A stretch of DNA of 64,000 bases, from the NCBI GenBank assembly GCA_038216465.1, contig JBBQQC010000001.1:186001-250000 (forward strand), written 5' to 3'. The notes below the pieces were generated by a model, which saw nothing but the letters and a program-made list of their open reading frames with translations, ran no database searches and was not told the DNA's origin. Of the stretch, positions 17,042-25,065 are shown one piece after another; position 1 is the stretch's first letter; the number at the start of each line of letters is the position of its first letter. Source of the stretch: JACCZX01 sp038216465 (GTDB taxonomy: Bacteria; Pseudomonadota; Gammaproteobacteria; Burkholderiales; Burkholderiaceae_F). Position numbers and translations under genes: made by a program.

Positions 17042-17779
17042 TCAATGATGCAAAATCTTCGACAGAAAAAGCTGTGCGCGCTCCGATCGCGGCTGACCGA
17101 AAAAATCATCGCGTGAAGCATCTTCGACGATCTCGCCCTTATCCATGAAGATCACCCGGTTTGCGACCTTGCGCGCAAATCCCATCTCGTGCGTGACGAC
17201 CATCATCGTCATGCCCTCCTTGGCCAGTTGAACCATCACATCGAGCACTTCGTTGATCATTTCCGGATCGAGCGCTGAAGTCGGCTCGTCGAACAGCATC
17301 GCAATCGGATCCATGCACAGCGCGCGCGCAATTGCCACACGTTGTTGCTGCCCACCTGACAGCTGCCCCGGATGTTTGTCCTTGTGCGCGATCAGCCCGA
17401 CGCGGTCCAGCAATTTGAGGCCTTTCTCTCGCGCCTCCTCCGCGCTGCGGCCAAGCACCTTGATCTGCGCGAGCATCAGGTTGTTGGTGACCGACATGTG
17501 CGGAAAGAGCTCGAAATTCTGAAATACCATCCCGATGCGAGAGCGCAGCTTCGGCAGATCGGTTTTGGTAGCGCCTACCGAGATGCCTTCGACCGTGATC
17601 TCGCCCTTCTGAAACGGCTCCAGCGCATTGACGCACTTGATCAGTGTGGACTTGCCGCTGCCCGAGGGACCGCACACAACGACTACTTCGCCCTTGTCTA
17701 CGGCGGTCGAGCAGTTGGTGAGCACCTGGAATGTGCCGTACCACTTACTGACGTTCTTAATGTTGATCATGACGGTCAT
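17042..17779 (-). CDS. gltL: Glutamate/aspartate ABC importer, ATP-binding protein GltL
   Basis: Cytoplasmic ATPase that powers import of acidic amino acids. It is 245 aa and nearly colinear with E. coli GltL. It has Walker A G-P-S-G-S-G-K-S-T, the Q-loop at V-F-Q-N-F-E-L-F-P-H, the signature L-S-G-G-Q-Q-Q-R, Walker B A-M-L-F-D-E-P-T-S-A-L-D and the H-loop V-T-H-E-M. The ATG at 17779 overlaps the gltK stop (ATGA). An internal ATG at 17770 gives the N-terminus M-I-N-I-K-N-V-S-K-W-Y-G, which matches the family better and may be the true start. It is the last gene of the gltIJKL operon. Confidence 0.95.
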   Translation of the reverse strand: MTVMINIKNVSKWYGTFQVLTNCSTAVDKGEVVVVCGPSGSGKSTLIKCVNALEPFQKGEITVEGISVGATKTDLPKLRSRIGMVFQNFELFPHMSVTNNLMLAQIKVLGRSAEEAREKGLKLLDRVGLIAHKDKHPGQLSGGQQQRVAIARALCMDPIAMLFDEPTSALDPEMINEVLDVMVQLAKEGMTMMVVTHEMGFARKVANRVIFMDKGEIVEDASRDDFFGQPRSERAQLFLSKILHH

Positions 17780-18468
17780 CGGATGATGGCGATGCGATTC
17801 TGCAATCGCTTCACGAGAAGGGAAAGGCTGTACGACATGACAAAATAAACGACGGCTGCAAAGCTATACATCTCGACCAGGCGGTAGTCGCGATTCGCAA
17901 CCTTTGACGCGGCGCCGAGAAAGTCAGTGGCAGAGATAACGTACACCAGAGACGTGTCCTGAAACAGAATGATCGTCTGCGTCAGCAGCACCGGCAGCAT
18001 ATTGCGGAACGCCTGCGGTAAGACGATGTGCCCCATGGTCTGCCAATAGTCCAGCCCGAGCGCGTAACCCGACCAGACTTGGCCGCGCGCGATCGACTGA
18101 ATGCCCGCTCGCATGATCTCGCAGTAGTAAGCCGCCTCGAACATCGTGAAAGTAATCAGCGCCGACCAGAAGGCGCCGACACTGATCGGGCGGCTGGCAC
18201 CCATGGCCCATCCGCCGATATAGGGCACCAAGAAGTAGAACCAGAAGATCACGAGCACCAGCGGGATCGAGCGCATCAGGTTGACATATCCGCCGGCCAG
18301 CACAGACAGAGGCTTAAAGCTGGAAAGCCGCATCATCGCCAGCAAAGTGCCGAAGATCACGCCGCCCGTCATCGCGAGCGCCGTGAGCGTCAGCGTGAAC
18401 GTCATGCCGTCGAGAAACAGGTATCCCAGTGATCGGCGTATGACATCGAAATCGAAGCCGGAGTCCAC
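17776..18468 (-). CDS. gltK: Glutamate/aspartate ABC importer permease GltK
   Basis: Inner-membrane permease of the HisM/GlnP amino-acid type, 230 aa. It has about five membrane segments and the EAA coupling loop (E-I-M-R-A-G-I-Q-S-I-A-R-G-Q near residue 118), which docks onto GltL. The start is a GTG at 18468, one base after the gltJ stop, and the gene overlaps gltL by 4 bp, so the three are translated together. The first residues, D-S-G-F-D-F-D-V-I, resemble E. coli GltK's short amphipathic N-terminus. Confidence 0.93.
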   Translation of the reverse strand: MDSGFDFDVIRRSLGYLFLDGMTFTLTLTALAMTGGVIFGTLLAMMRLSSFKPLSVLAGGYVNLMRSIPLVLVIFWFYFLVPYIGGWAMGASRPISVGAFWSALITFTMFEAAYYCEIMRAGIQSIARGQVWSGYALGLDYWQTMGHIVLPQAFRNMLPVLLTQTIILFQDTSLVYVISATDFLGAASKVANRDYRLVEMYSFAAVVYFVMSYSLSLLVKRLQNRIAIIR

Positions 18469-18469
18469 G

Positions 18470-19243
18470 TCAGTGCCCCGCCTGCGGTGCGTTGCTCGCA
18501 GCGATCAATCCCGGCACGCGCACCTTGTTCTCGAGCGCGCGCATCAGCAGCACGACGATCAGATTGGTGAGCAGATAGATCACCGTCGCGGCGGTGAAAG
18601 CCTCGAAGACTCGGAAGCTGAACTCCTGCATTGCCCGCGCCCGGCCGGTGAGCTCGAGCAAGCCGATGGTCAGCGCGACGGAGGAATTCTTGATGACGTT
18701 CATGAACTCGGAGGTCAGCGGAGGCAAAATGATGCGGAAGCTCTGCGGCAGGATGACGAACCGGTACGTTTGCGTCGGTGTAAGTCCCATCGCGGTGCCC
18801 GCCATGGACTGTCCGCGCGGCAACGACTGAATGCCTGCCCGTACCTGCTCCGCGACGCGCACCGAGGTGAAGATCCCGAGGCACAGCACTGCTGGAATGT
18901 AGGAGCCCCAGGGCGGCGGCATCTGCTTGATCCAGTCACCCAACCCCTTTGGCAGCAGCTCGGGCGCAACGAAGAACCACAAGAACATCTGCACGATCAG
19001 CGGGATGTTGCGGAAGATTTCGACGTACAGGTTACCGAGCCGCACGACCCGCTTCACGTTCGTCGTGCGCAGGGTGCCGATCACCGACCCGATGACCAGG
19101 GCAATCACCCATGCCGCGAGTGCGGTGGCGAGCGTCCACCCCAGACCGACGATAAGGTAGTGAAGGTAAGTACCGGTGCCGCCGGGCTCCGGCTCCCACA
19201 GCACCTGCCAGTGCCAGTCGTAGTTCAGCTTGCCCCCTTCCAA
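18470..19243 (-). CDS. gltJ: Glutamate/aspartate ABC importer permease GltJ
   Basis: Inner-membrane permease paired with GltK. It has about five membrane segments and an EAA loop (E-Q-V-R-A-G-I-Q-S-L-P-R-G-Q). The frame has no ATG near the 5' end. The outermost possible start is a TTG at 19243, giving 257 aa. However, a strong Shine-Dalgarno-like run (GGAAGGGGG) lies just after that TTG, placed to serve a CTG at 19228. That start would give M-N-Y-D-W-H-W, which matches the usual GltJ N-terminus. The true start is therefore unusual whichever is right. A hairpin before the gene may lower permease expression relative to the binding protein. Confidence 0.92.
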   Translation of the reverse strand: MEGGKLNYDWHWQVLWEPEPGGTGTYLHYLIVGLGWTLATALAAWVIALVIGSVIGTLRTTNVKRVVRLGNLYVEIFRNIPLIVQMFLWFFVAPELLPKGLGDWIKQMPPPWGSYIPAVLCLGIFTSVRVAEQVRAGIQSLPRGQSMAGTAMGLTPTQTYRFVILPQSFRIILPPLTSEFMNVIKNSSVALTIGLLELTGRARAMQEFSFRVFEAFTAATVIYLLTNLIVVLLMRALENKVRVPGLIAASNAPQAGH

Positions 19244-19270
19244 AACAAACGGGGACCCTCCGGCCCCCGT
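19243..19270 (-). terminator. Attenuating hairpin between gltI and gltJ
   Basis: Read leftwards, the spacer after gltI contains ACGGGG, a 10-nt loop, then CCCCGT (19249-19270) followed by TTGTTTT. This is a partial intrinsic terminator placed where binding-protein operons often reduce read-through into the permease genes. It lies directly before the gltJ ribosome-binding region. Confidence 0.6.
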
Positions 19271-19288
19271 CTCTGCCCGCCCGAGTTG

Positions 19289-20215
19289 CTACTTGTAGGC
19301 GGCCTGGTCTCCCGAATCGGTCGGATTCTGAACCACTTTCTTGAACTGGTCACTCATCGGCACGTTCAGGTTGATACCCTTCGGCGGCACAGGCTTCTGG
19401 AACCACTTGTCGTAGATCGCGTTGATCTGCCCCGACTTGTAGATGTTGGCCACCGCAGCGTCGACCACTTTCTTGAACGCGGCGTCGTCTTTGCGCACCA
19501 TGATGCCGTAGGGTTCGACCGACAGCGCCTCTTTAGAGATCGCGTAGTCGTTCGGCGTACGCGATTGCGCCGCCAGGCTGTAGAGCAGAATGTCGTCCAT
19601 CACGAATGCGACCGCGCGGCCGGTCTCGACCATCTGGAACGCTTCGGGGTGGCCGTTGGCCGAGAGAATGTTCATGCCCAAATTCTGCGCGGCATTCAGC
19701 TCGGTGATCTGCTTGATGTTTGTGGTGCCTGCCGTCGAAACGACAGTCTTGCCCTTCAGGTCGTTCAGTGAATTGATGTTGGAAGACTTCTTGGCGATCC
19801 ATCGGTTCGCAGTAACGAAGTGCGTGTTCGTAAACCCCACCTGTTTCTGCCGCTCAATGTTATTAGTGGTCGAACCGCATTCAAGGTCGATAGTGCCATT
19901 GGCCATCAGCGGGATGCGGTTGGCCGAAGTCACCAGTTGATACTTGGTTTCGAGGTTCGGCATCTTCAGCTCGGTCTTTACCGCGTCGACGATGCGTTGG
20001 CACAGCTCAACGGCGTAGCCGATCACGTGCTGCTTGTCGTCGTAGTACGAAAATGGGATCGACGCATCGCGATGACCAATCGTGATCGCACCGGTTTCCT
20101 TAATTTTTTTCAGCGTGCCAGTGAGCTCCTGCGCGTTGGCGCTCAGGGCGATGGAACTCACCAGGCCCGCACCTGCTAATGCCATCAAAAAACGGGAAAT
20201 CCTCATTCTGCTCAT
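19289..20215 (-). CDS. gltI: Glutamate/aspartate periplasmic binding protein GltI
   Basis: Family 3 solute-binding protein that delivers acidic amino acids to GltJKL. It is 308 aa from the ATG at 20215, chosen because GAGGAG lies 10 bp upstream and because the protein then starts with a normal signal peptide (cleavage after A-N-A near residue 28). A longer frame runs to 20320 but adds a non-signal extension. Typical SBP-3 features are G-A-I-T-I-G-H-R-D-A-S-I-P-F-S-Y-Y near the mature N-terminus, D-L-E-C-G-S-T-T-N-N, and V-S-T-A-G-T-T. It is the first gene of gltIJKL and is preceded by a paralogue. Confidence 0.94.
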   Translation of the reverse strand: MSRMRISRFLMALAGAGLVSSIALSANAQELTGTLKKIKETGAITIGHRDASIPFSYYDDKQHVIGYAVELCQRIVDAVKTELKMPNLETKYQLVTSANRIPLMANGTIDLECGSTTNNIERQKQVGFTNTHFVTANRWIAKKSSNINSLNDLKGKTVVSTAGTTNIKQITELNAAQNLGMNILSANGHPEAFQMVETGRAVAFVMDDILLYSLAAQSRTPNDYAISKEALSVEPYGIMVRKDDAAFKKVVDAAVANIYKSGQINAIYDKWFQKPVPPKGINLNVPMSDQFKKVVQNPTDSGDQAAYK

Positions 20216-20316
20216 TGGATATTGTCTCCTCGGTGAAAGCAAATTCAGTCTAACAAACGGCCGCGTTCGACCGACGTTGACGCACCCGAGGGCAGGGGCT
20301 GGTTTACACCAATACA

Positions 20317-21288
20317 TCATCCGCCGATTTCATCTCCGACCTTGTCGGTAGGAAACCTGATCTGATCGCGCAACAATGGCGCCATCGGAATGTTCAGATT
20401 GATATTTTTCGGTGGAATAGCCGATGTGAACCACTTGTTGTAAAGCGTAGTTCCTTCGCCGTCGATCATGGCTCGCGACAGCACGGTGTCGACAAAGCGC
20501 TTGAACTCCGGGTCATTGCGGCGAAGCATGATCGACAAAGGTTCGACGGACATAAGCTCGCCGACGATGACCCATCGCTGCGGCTCCTTTGAATTGGCGC
20601 GCAAGCTGTACAGAAGAATGTCGTCCATTGCGAACACGTCGGCTTCGCCGCGCTCGAGCATTGCAAACGACTCGTCGTGGTCCTTGCCTTCCATGATGCG
20701 AGCGCTAATGACGCCCTTTTCAGCGGCAGCTCGAAGCGCGGCCAATGGAGTCGTTCCGCGGGTGCTGACGATCGTCCTGCCGCGCACGTCGGACAAGCGC
20801 TGGATGTTTGAATCAGCGCGCGTCAGCAGCTTGGCGCCAGCGTAATAATGCGTGATAGTGAACGCCACCTGCTTGCGGCGCGCCGCGTTATTCGTCGTCG
20901 AACCGCATTCGAGATCGGCTTTGCCTTCGGCAATCGCCGGGATTCGATTGGAGGCCGTCACCGATAAATATTCGACTCTCAACCTCGGCATTTTCAATTC
21001 ACGCTTGATTGCATCGACGACCAGCATGCACAGGTCCATCGCATAGCCGATCGGCCGCTTGTTGGCGTCCAGATATGAAAACGGGATCGACGCTTCCCGA
21101 TGCGCCAGCGTCACGACGCCGGTGTCGCGAATGCGATTCAGGGTGGGGGCCGGCGCTACGACGTTCGGATTTGAAGCGGCCGGGGCGGGCGCCGTAGGCG
21201 CCTGCGCCAACAATGCGTCGGTGGCGAGGCCTGCGATCATCGGCAGCACAAACCTGCAGATACTGCGGCACGCTAAATTCAAACTCAT
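20317..21288 (-). CDS. Second GltI-like periplasmic binding protein (tandem paralogue)
   Basis: A 323-aa family 3 solute-binding protein, clearly paralogous to the gltI product next to it: H-R-E-A-S-I-P-F-S-Y, D-L-E-C-G-S-T-T-N-N, V-S-T-R-G-T-T and the C-terminal N-L-N-I-P-M all align. It has a signal peptide (about 1-28) and then a short Ala/Pro-rich linker absent in GltI. It lies 101 bp upstream of gltI on the same strand, so both may feed one GltJKL permease with different ligand preference. It is divergent enough in the middle (S-N-I-Q-R-L-S-D-V-R versus S-N-I-N-S-L-N-D-L-K) that it is not a recent copy. Confidence 0.87.
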   Translation of the reverse strand: MSLNLACRSICRFVLPMIAGLATDALLAQAPTAPAPAASNPNVVAPAPTLNRIRDTGVVTLAHREASIPFSYLDANKRPIGYAMDLCMLVVDAIKRELKMPRLRVEYLSVTASNRIPAIAEGKADLECGSTTNNAARRKQVAFTITHYYAGAKLLTRADSNIQRLSDVRGRTIVSTRGTTPLAALRAAAEKGVISARIMEGKDHDESFAMLERGEADVFAMDDILLYSLRANSKEPQRWVIVGELMSVEPLSIMLRRNDPEFKRFVDTVLSRAMIDGEGTTLYNKWFTSAIPPKNINLNIPMAPLLRDQIRFPTDKVGDEIGG

Positions 21289-21368
21289 CCGGTTTCCCCG
21301 GCAAAAAGGTGCAAGAGTCTAAGCGCAACGCTGTCCAGTTGCGAGCCTCTCGGCTCCCTCATCCCCGC

Positions 21369-23198
21369 CTACACGTGCGCCAAAATTGTTTCGGCGCGGG
21401 CCCGCTCGCGACTCTGAATTTCCCACATAGAGGCGTACGCGCCACCGCGCGCCAGCAGTTCGCCGTGCGTTCCGCGTTCGACGATGCGCCCGTGATCCAT
21501 CACCAGTATCTGCTGGGCGTGCACCACTGTGGACAAACGGTGCGCGATTACCAACGTGGTCCGGCTTTGCGAAATGCTTTCGAGTTCCTGCTGGATCACG
21601 CGCTCAGTCCGGGAATCGAGCGCCGAGGTTGCTTCGTCGAACACTAATATCGCCGGATCTTTCAGCAAAGTACGCGCGATCGCAACGCGCTGCTTTTCTC
21701 CGCCCGAAAGTTTCAGTCCGCGCTCGCCGACGCGCGTTTCGTAGCCGTCGGGCAACGACTCGACGAAATCGTGAATGTGCGCGGCGCGCGCCGCCGCGAC
21801 GACTGCGTCGCGCGCGGCACCCGGCCGGCCATAGGCGATGTTGTACTCGATCGTGTCGTTGAACAGCACCGTGTCCTGCGGAACGATGCCAATCGCTGCG
21901 CGCAGACTCTGCTGCGTCAAGCTGCGCACGTCCTGGCCGTCGATCAACACACGCCCCGAGTCGACGTCGTAGAAGCGGAACAGCAGGCGCGCCAGCGTCG
22001 ACTTGCCCGATCCAGTCGCGCCGACCACCGCGGTCGTCGATCCGCCCGCGATCACCAGATTGACGTCGTTCAGCACCCGCCTGCGAACGTCATACGAAAA
22101 GTCGACGTGCTCGAAGCGCACTTCGGCCGAACGAACCGACAGCGGTCGTGCGTCAGGCGCGTCCGCAATCTCGCGGTTCTGCTCGAGCAGCAGGAACATG
22201 CGGTCCATATCGGCCAGGCTTTGCTTGATCTCGCGGTAGATGACCCCCAGAAAATTCATCGGGATGTACAGCTGAATCATGAATGCATTGACCAGCACTA
22301 GATCGCCGATGCTCATCCGCCCTTCAACCACGCCGAGCGCGGCGCGCCACAAGATCAACGTGAGAGCAACCGCGATCAGCGCCTGCTGACCCGCGTTCAA
22401 AACGTTGAGTGACTGCTGCGACAGCACGGCGGTACGCTGCGAGTCCGCCAGCGTTTCGTCGTAGCGGCGCGCTTCGTAATCCTCGTTGCCGAAATACTTG
22501 ACCGTCTCGAAATTCAGCAGCGAATCCACCGCGCGTGATTGCGCCTTGCTTTCGAGCTCGTTCCACCGGCGCCTGAGGGCCGTGCGCCAATTGGTCACCA
22601 ACACGGTGAAAGTGATGTAGACGGTCAGGCTGGTTCCGACGATGACCGCGAACCAAATTTCGTAATTCCAGAACAGATAAGCGAACACCAACGTGATCTC
22701 GATCAGCGTCGGCAGAATCGAGTACAAGGTAAAGCTGATCAGCGAAGAAATTCCGCGGATGCCCTGGTCGATTTCGCGCGTGACCGCGCCGGTCCGCCGG
22801 TCCAGGTGATAACGCAGCGACAGCGAATGCAGGTGGCGAAAAGTTTTCAGCGCCAGAGTGCGCGTCGCCGCCTGCGTCACCTTGACGAAGAAGAACTCGC
22901 GCAATTCGGTAAACAGCGACGTCGACAGGCGCAGGGCGCCGTACGCGACGATCAATGCAATCGGGACGACCAGAATTGCCGCAACCGCCTGCGCGCTGGG
23001 CGATACACCGTCGACGATGTGCTTCAGCAGAATCGGCACCGACACCGTCGCCAGCTTGGCGGCGACCAGACATGCGAGCGCGAACAGCACGCGGCCTTTG
23101 TATGCCCACAGGTAGGGCAGCAGCGTTCTGAGCGTATTCCAATCGTTGCGCTCGGCGCGCGCCGACAGCATTGATTCTCTGGGAGGCGACCAACGCAT
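21369..23198 (-). CDS. Atm1-type ABC exporter (permease fused to ATPase)
   Basis: A half-transporter of the ABCB7/Atm1 branch: a six-helix membrane domain (about 35-330) followed by an ATPase with Walker A G-A-T-G-S-G-K-S-T, signature L-S-G-G-E-K-Q-R and Walker B I-L-V-F-D-E-A-T-S-A-L-D. The membrane domain has Atm1-specific stretches such as F-E-T-V-K-Y-F-G-N-E and R-R-T-G-A-V-T-R. Bacterial relatives export glutathione conjugates or metal-glutathione complexes. The longest frame starts at a TTG (23240); I chose the ATG at 23198 (609 aa). No ISC or heavy-metal genes are adjacent. It is divergent from a thioesterase gene. Confidence 0.9.
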   Translation of the reverse strand: MRWSPPRESMLSARAERNDWNTLRTLLPYLWAYKGRVLFALACLVAAKLATVSVPILLKHIVDGVSPSAQAVAAILVVPIALIVAYGALRLSTSLFTELREFFFVKVTQAATRTLALKTFRHLHSLSLRYHLDRRTGAVTREIDQGIRGISSLISFTLYSILPTLIEITLVFAYLFWNYEIWFAVIVGTSLTVYITFTVLVTNWRTALRRRWNELESKAQSRAVDSLLNFETVKYFGNEDYEARRYDETLADSQRTAVLSQQSLNVLNAGQQALIAVALTLILWRAALGVVEGRMSIGDLVLVNAFMIQLYIPMNFLGVIYREIKQSLADMDRMFLLLEQNREIADAPDARPLSVRSAEVRFEHVDFSYDVRRRVLNDVNLVIAGGSTTAVVGATGSGKSTLARLLFRFYDVDSGRVLIDGQDVRSLTQQSLRAAIGIVPQDTVLFNDTIEYNIAYGRPGAARDAVVAAARAAHIHDFVESLPDGYETRVGERGLKLSGGEKQRVAIARTLLKDPAILVFDEATSALDSRTERVIQQELESISQSRTTLVIAHRLSTVVHAQQILVMDHGRIVERGTHGELLARGGAYASMWEIQSRERARAETILAHV

Positions 23199-23256
23199 GG
23201 TCAGACGCTGGCGCGGAGGGTTACGCTTTGCATCCGCCAATTATCTCAGCAGAACG

Positions 23257-23661
23257 ATGCCCGAATCAGTTCGTCTTCCCAGCGACCGCGTTGCGATGTT
23301 GCGCATGATGCCGATGCCGGCCGATGCCAACGTGCACGGCGATGTTTTCGGCGGCTGGATCATGTCGCACGTCGATGTGGCCGGCGCGATCCCGGCGTCG
23401 CGGCGCGCTGACGGCCGGGTTGCCACGGTCGCCGTAACATCCTTCCTCTTCAAGCAGGCAGTGTTTGTCGGCGATCTGGTCAGCTTCTACGCCGATGTCG
23501 TCAAGGTCGGCACGACTTCGATCACCGTCGATGTCGAGGTTTACGTCGAGCGCAACCGTTTGCAGAAAGAGACCGTAAAGGTGACCGAGGCGACGCTGGT
23601 CTATGTAGCAACCGACGAGCATCGCAAGCCTCGCGCACTGCCGCCACTGTCGTCTGACTGA
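23257..23661 (+). CDS. Acyl-CoA thioesterase, YciA-like hot-dog protein
   Basis: A 134-aa hot-dog-fold thioesterase that hydrolyses acyl-CoAs. The start at 23257 was chosen because it gives the family N-terminus; the longer frame is antisense to the exporter. The signature N-V-H-G-D-V-F-G-G-W-I-M contains the catalytic Asp, and it is followed by V-A-V-T-S and F-K-Q-A-V-F-V-G-D-L-V, as in YciA. The end converges on an FAD oxidoreductase gene with only 9 bp between stops. Confidence 0.9.
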   Translation: MPESVRLPSDRVAMLRMMPMPADANVHGDVFGGWIMSHVDVAGAIPASRRADGRVATVAVTSFLFKQAVFVGDLVSFYADVVKVGTTSITVDVEVYVERNRLQKETVKVTEATLVYVATDEHRKPRALPPLSSD

Positions 23662-23670
23662 CCGCAGAAG

Positions 23671-25062
23671 CTATGCAGCGATGACTGCGGCAGCGGTCTG
23701 GCCCGCGATGTAGCCGCCGACGATCGCAGTCAGCAAGCCGTTGCCCTCCAGATAGCCACCGGCCGCATCACCCGACACACCACGTGCTGCGCCGCCGGCG
23801 GCGAGCAGATTCGGAAACGCCGATCCGTCTTTGCGCAGCACGCGACCCGACGCATCGATTGCCAGTCCGCCTTCGGTGCCGAGCAGCGCACCGGTGACCG
23901 GCACGCCGTAGTAGGGACCGAGCAGCATCTGCGTGGCGCGGAACTCGCGGCCGAATTCGTCGGCGGCGTCCTCGAACGCCAATGCAGTCACCAGCGCCAG
24001 CGTTGCTTCAAGGCCTTCGCGCTTGATGCCGAGCTGATCCGCAAGATCGCGCAACGCGGTCTCGCGTTTGATGACCCCCGATGACACCGCACTTGCGTAG
24101 TTCGGCATTGTCAGGCCGATCTCGTGTACGCGCTCGTCGTAGATCATGAAAGCGACCGCACCCGGCTGCGCGAGCACGAACAAAGCCGACTCGGAATAGC
24201 CTTCGTGCTCGTTGACGAAACGCTCGCCGTCGCGATTGACTTGCACCGCGCCTTCGGTCATCAACGACCAGGGAAGCGGCAGGCGCTGCGACAACACGAC
24301 CGCGCCGTGCGCCAGGAAGCCGTCAATATCGGCCAGCTCGGCACCCAGCGATGTGCCCCATGCAAGCGCGTCGCCCTGGCTGCCATCGTGCCCCGCGAAC
24401 GGTAATCCGCGAACGTCGGGCAGATACTTTGCCACCAGCCCACTATTGGCCGCGAAGCCATTGCACGCGAGCACGAGCGTTTCGCAACCGACGGCTTCGA
24501 TCTTTCCGTTGCGCTTGTAACGAACGCCCTTGACGCGCTGCGCATCGTCGATGACCAGATCGGTCGCATGCGCGCTGGATTCCATTCGCACGCCGTGCGT
24601 GCCGAGCGCCGAATACAGGGAGGACAGCAACGTCGCGCCGCCACGATCGGCCAACGCGTGCATGCGCGACAGCGAATGTCCGGGCGCGATACCTTCGACC
24701 AACTCGAATCGAATTCCATGCTGCTTTGTCAGCCATTCGAGCGCCTGCGAAGCAGCGCGCGTCAGTGCGTCGACCAGCGATGCATTCGCCGCACCGTTCG
24801 CCTTGGCCTGGATATCGTCGGCGAATCGCTGCGGAGAATCGATGATGCCGCGCGCCTTTTGCTCGGCAGTACCGGCAGCGGGCACCATGCCCGACGAGCA
24901 CGCGGTGGCCCCGCTCGGCGCGGCGTCGCGTTCGAGCACGAGCACGTCGGCCCCGCTGCTGCGCGCGGCCAGCGCCGCCGTCGCGCCGGCACCGCCCGCA
25001 CCGATCACGATGACCTGGGCGGTCGTGGCGAAGCGCGCGTTCGGATCGACCACGATACCCAT
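23671..25062 (-). CDS. FAD-dependent oxidoreductase, fumarate-reductase flavoprotein-like
   Basis: A 463-aa soluble flavoprotein. It has an N-terminal FAD-binding G-A-G-G-A-G-A-T motif (about 22-29) and E-R-D at the end of the second strand. Downstream motifs of the succinate dehydrogenase/fumarate reductase flavoprotein family follow: G-x-S-x-x-R, F-V-N-E, and C-terminal G-L-A-I-D and G-x-x-S-G-D-A-A-G-G-Y. There is no heme or signal peptide. Related enzymes include 3-ketosteroid dehydrogenases and tricarballylate dehydrogenase (TcuA), so the substrate is open. It starts 3 bp after the amidase stop, forming a two-gene operon. Confidence 0.85.
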   Translation of the reverse strand: MGIVVDPNARFATTAQVIVIGAGGAGATAALAARSSGADVLVLERDAAPSGATACSSGMVPAAGTAEQKARGIIDSPQRFADDIQAKANGAANASLVDALTRAASQALEWLTKQHGIRFELVEGIAPGHSLSRMHALADRGGATLLSSLYSALGTHGVRMESSAHATDLVIDDAQRVKGVRYKRNGKIEAVGCETLVLACNGFAANSGLVAKYLPDVRGLPFAGHDGSQGDALAWGTSLGAELADIDGFLAHGAVVLSQRLPLPWSLMTEGAVQVNRDGERFVNEHEGYSESALFVLAQPGAVAFMIYDERVHEIGLTMPNYASAVSSGVIKRETALRDLADQLGIKREGLEATLALVTALAFEDAADEFGREFRATQMLLGPYYGVPVTGALLGTEGGLAIDASGRVLRKDGSAFPNLLAAGGAARGVSGDAAGGYLEGNGLLTAIVGGYIAGQTAAAVIAA

Positions 25063-25065
25063 CGG

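Noticed and set aside
18281..19771. A 496-aa rightward open frame across gltK, gltJ and gltI
   Set aside because: It is antisense to three clearly recognised transporter genes, rich in Arg/His/Asp, and has no domain.
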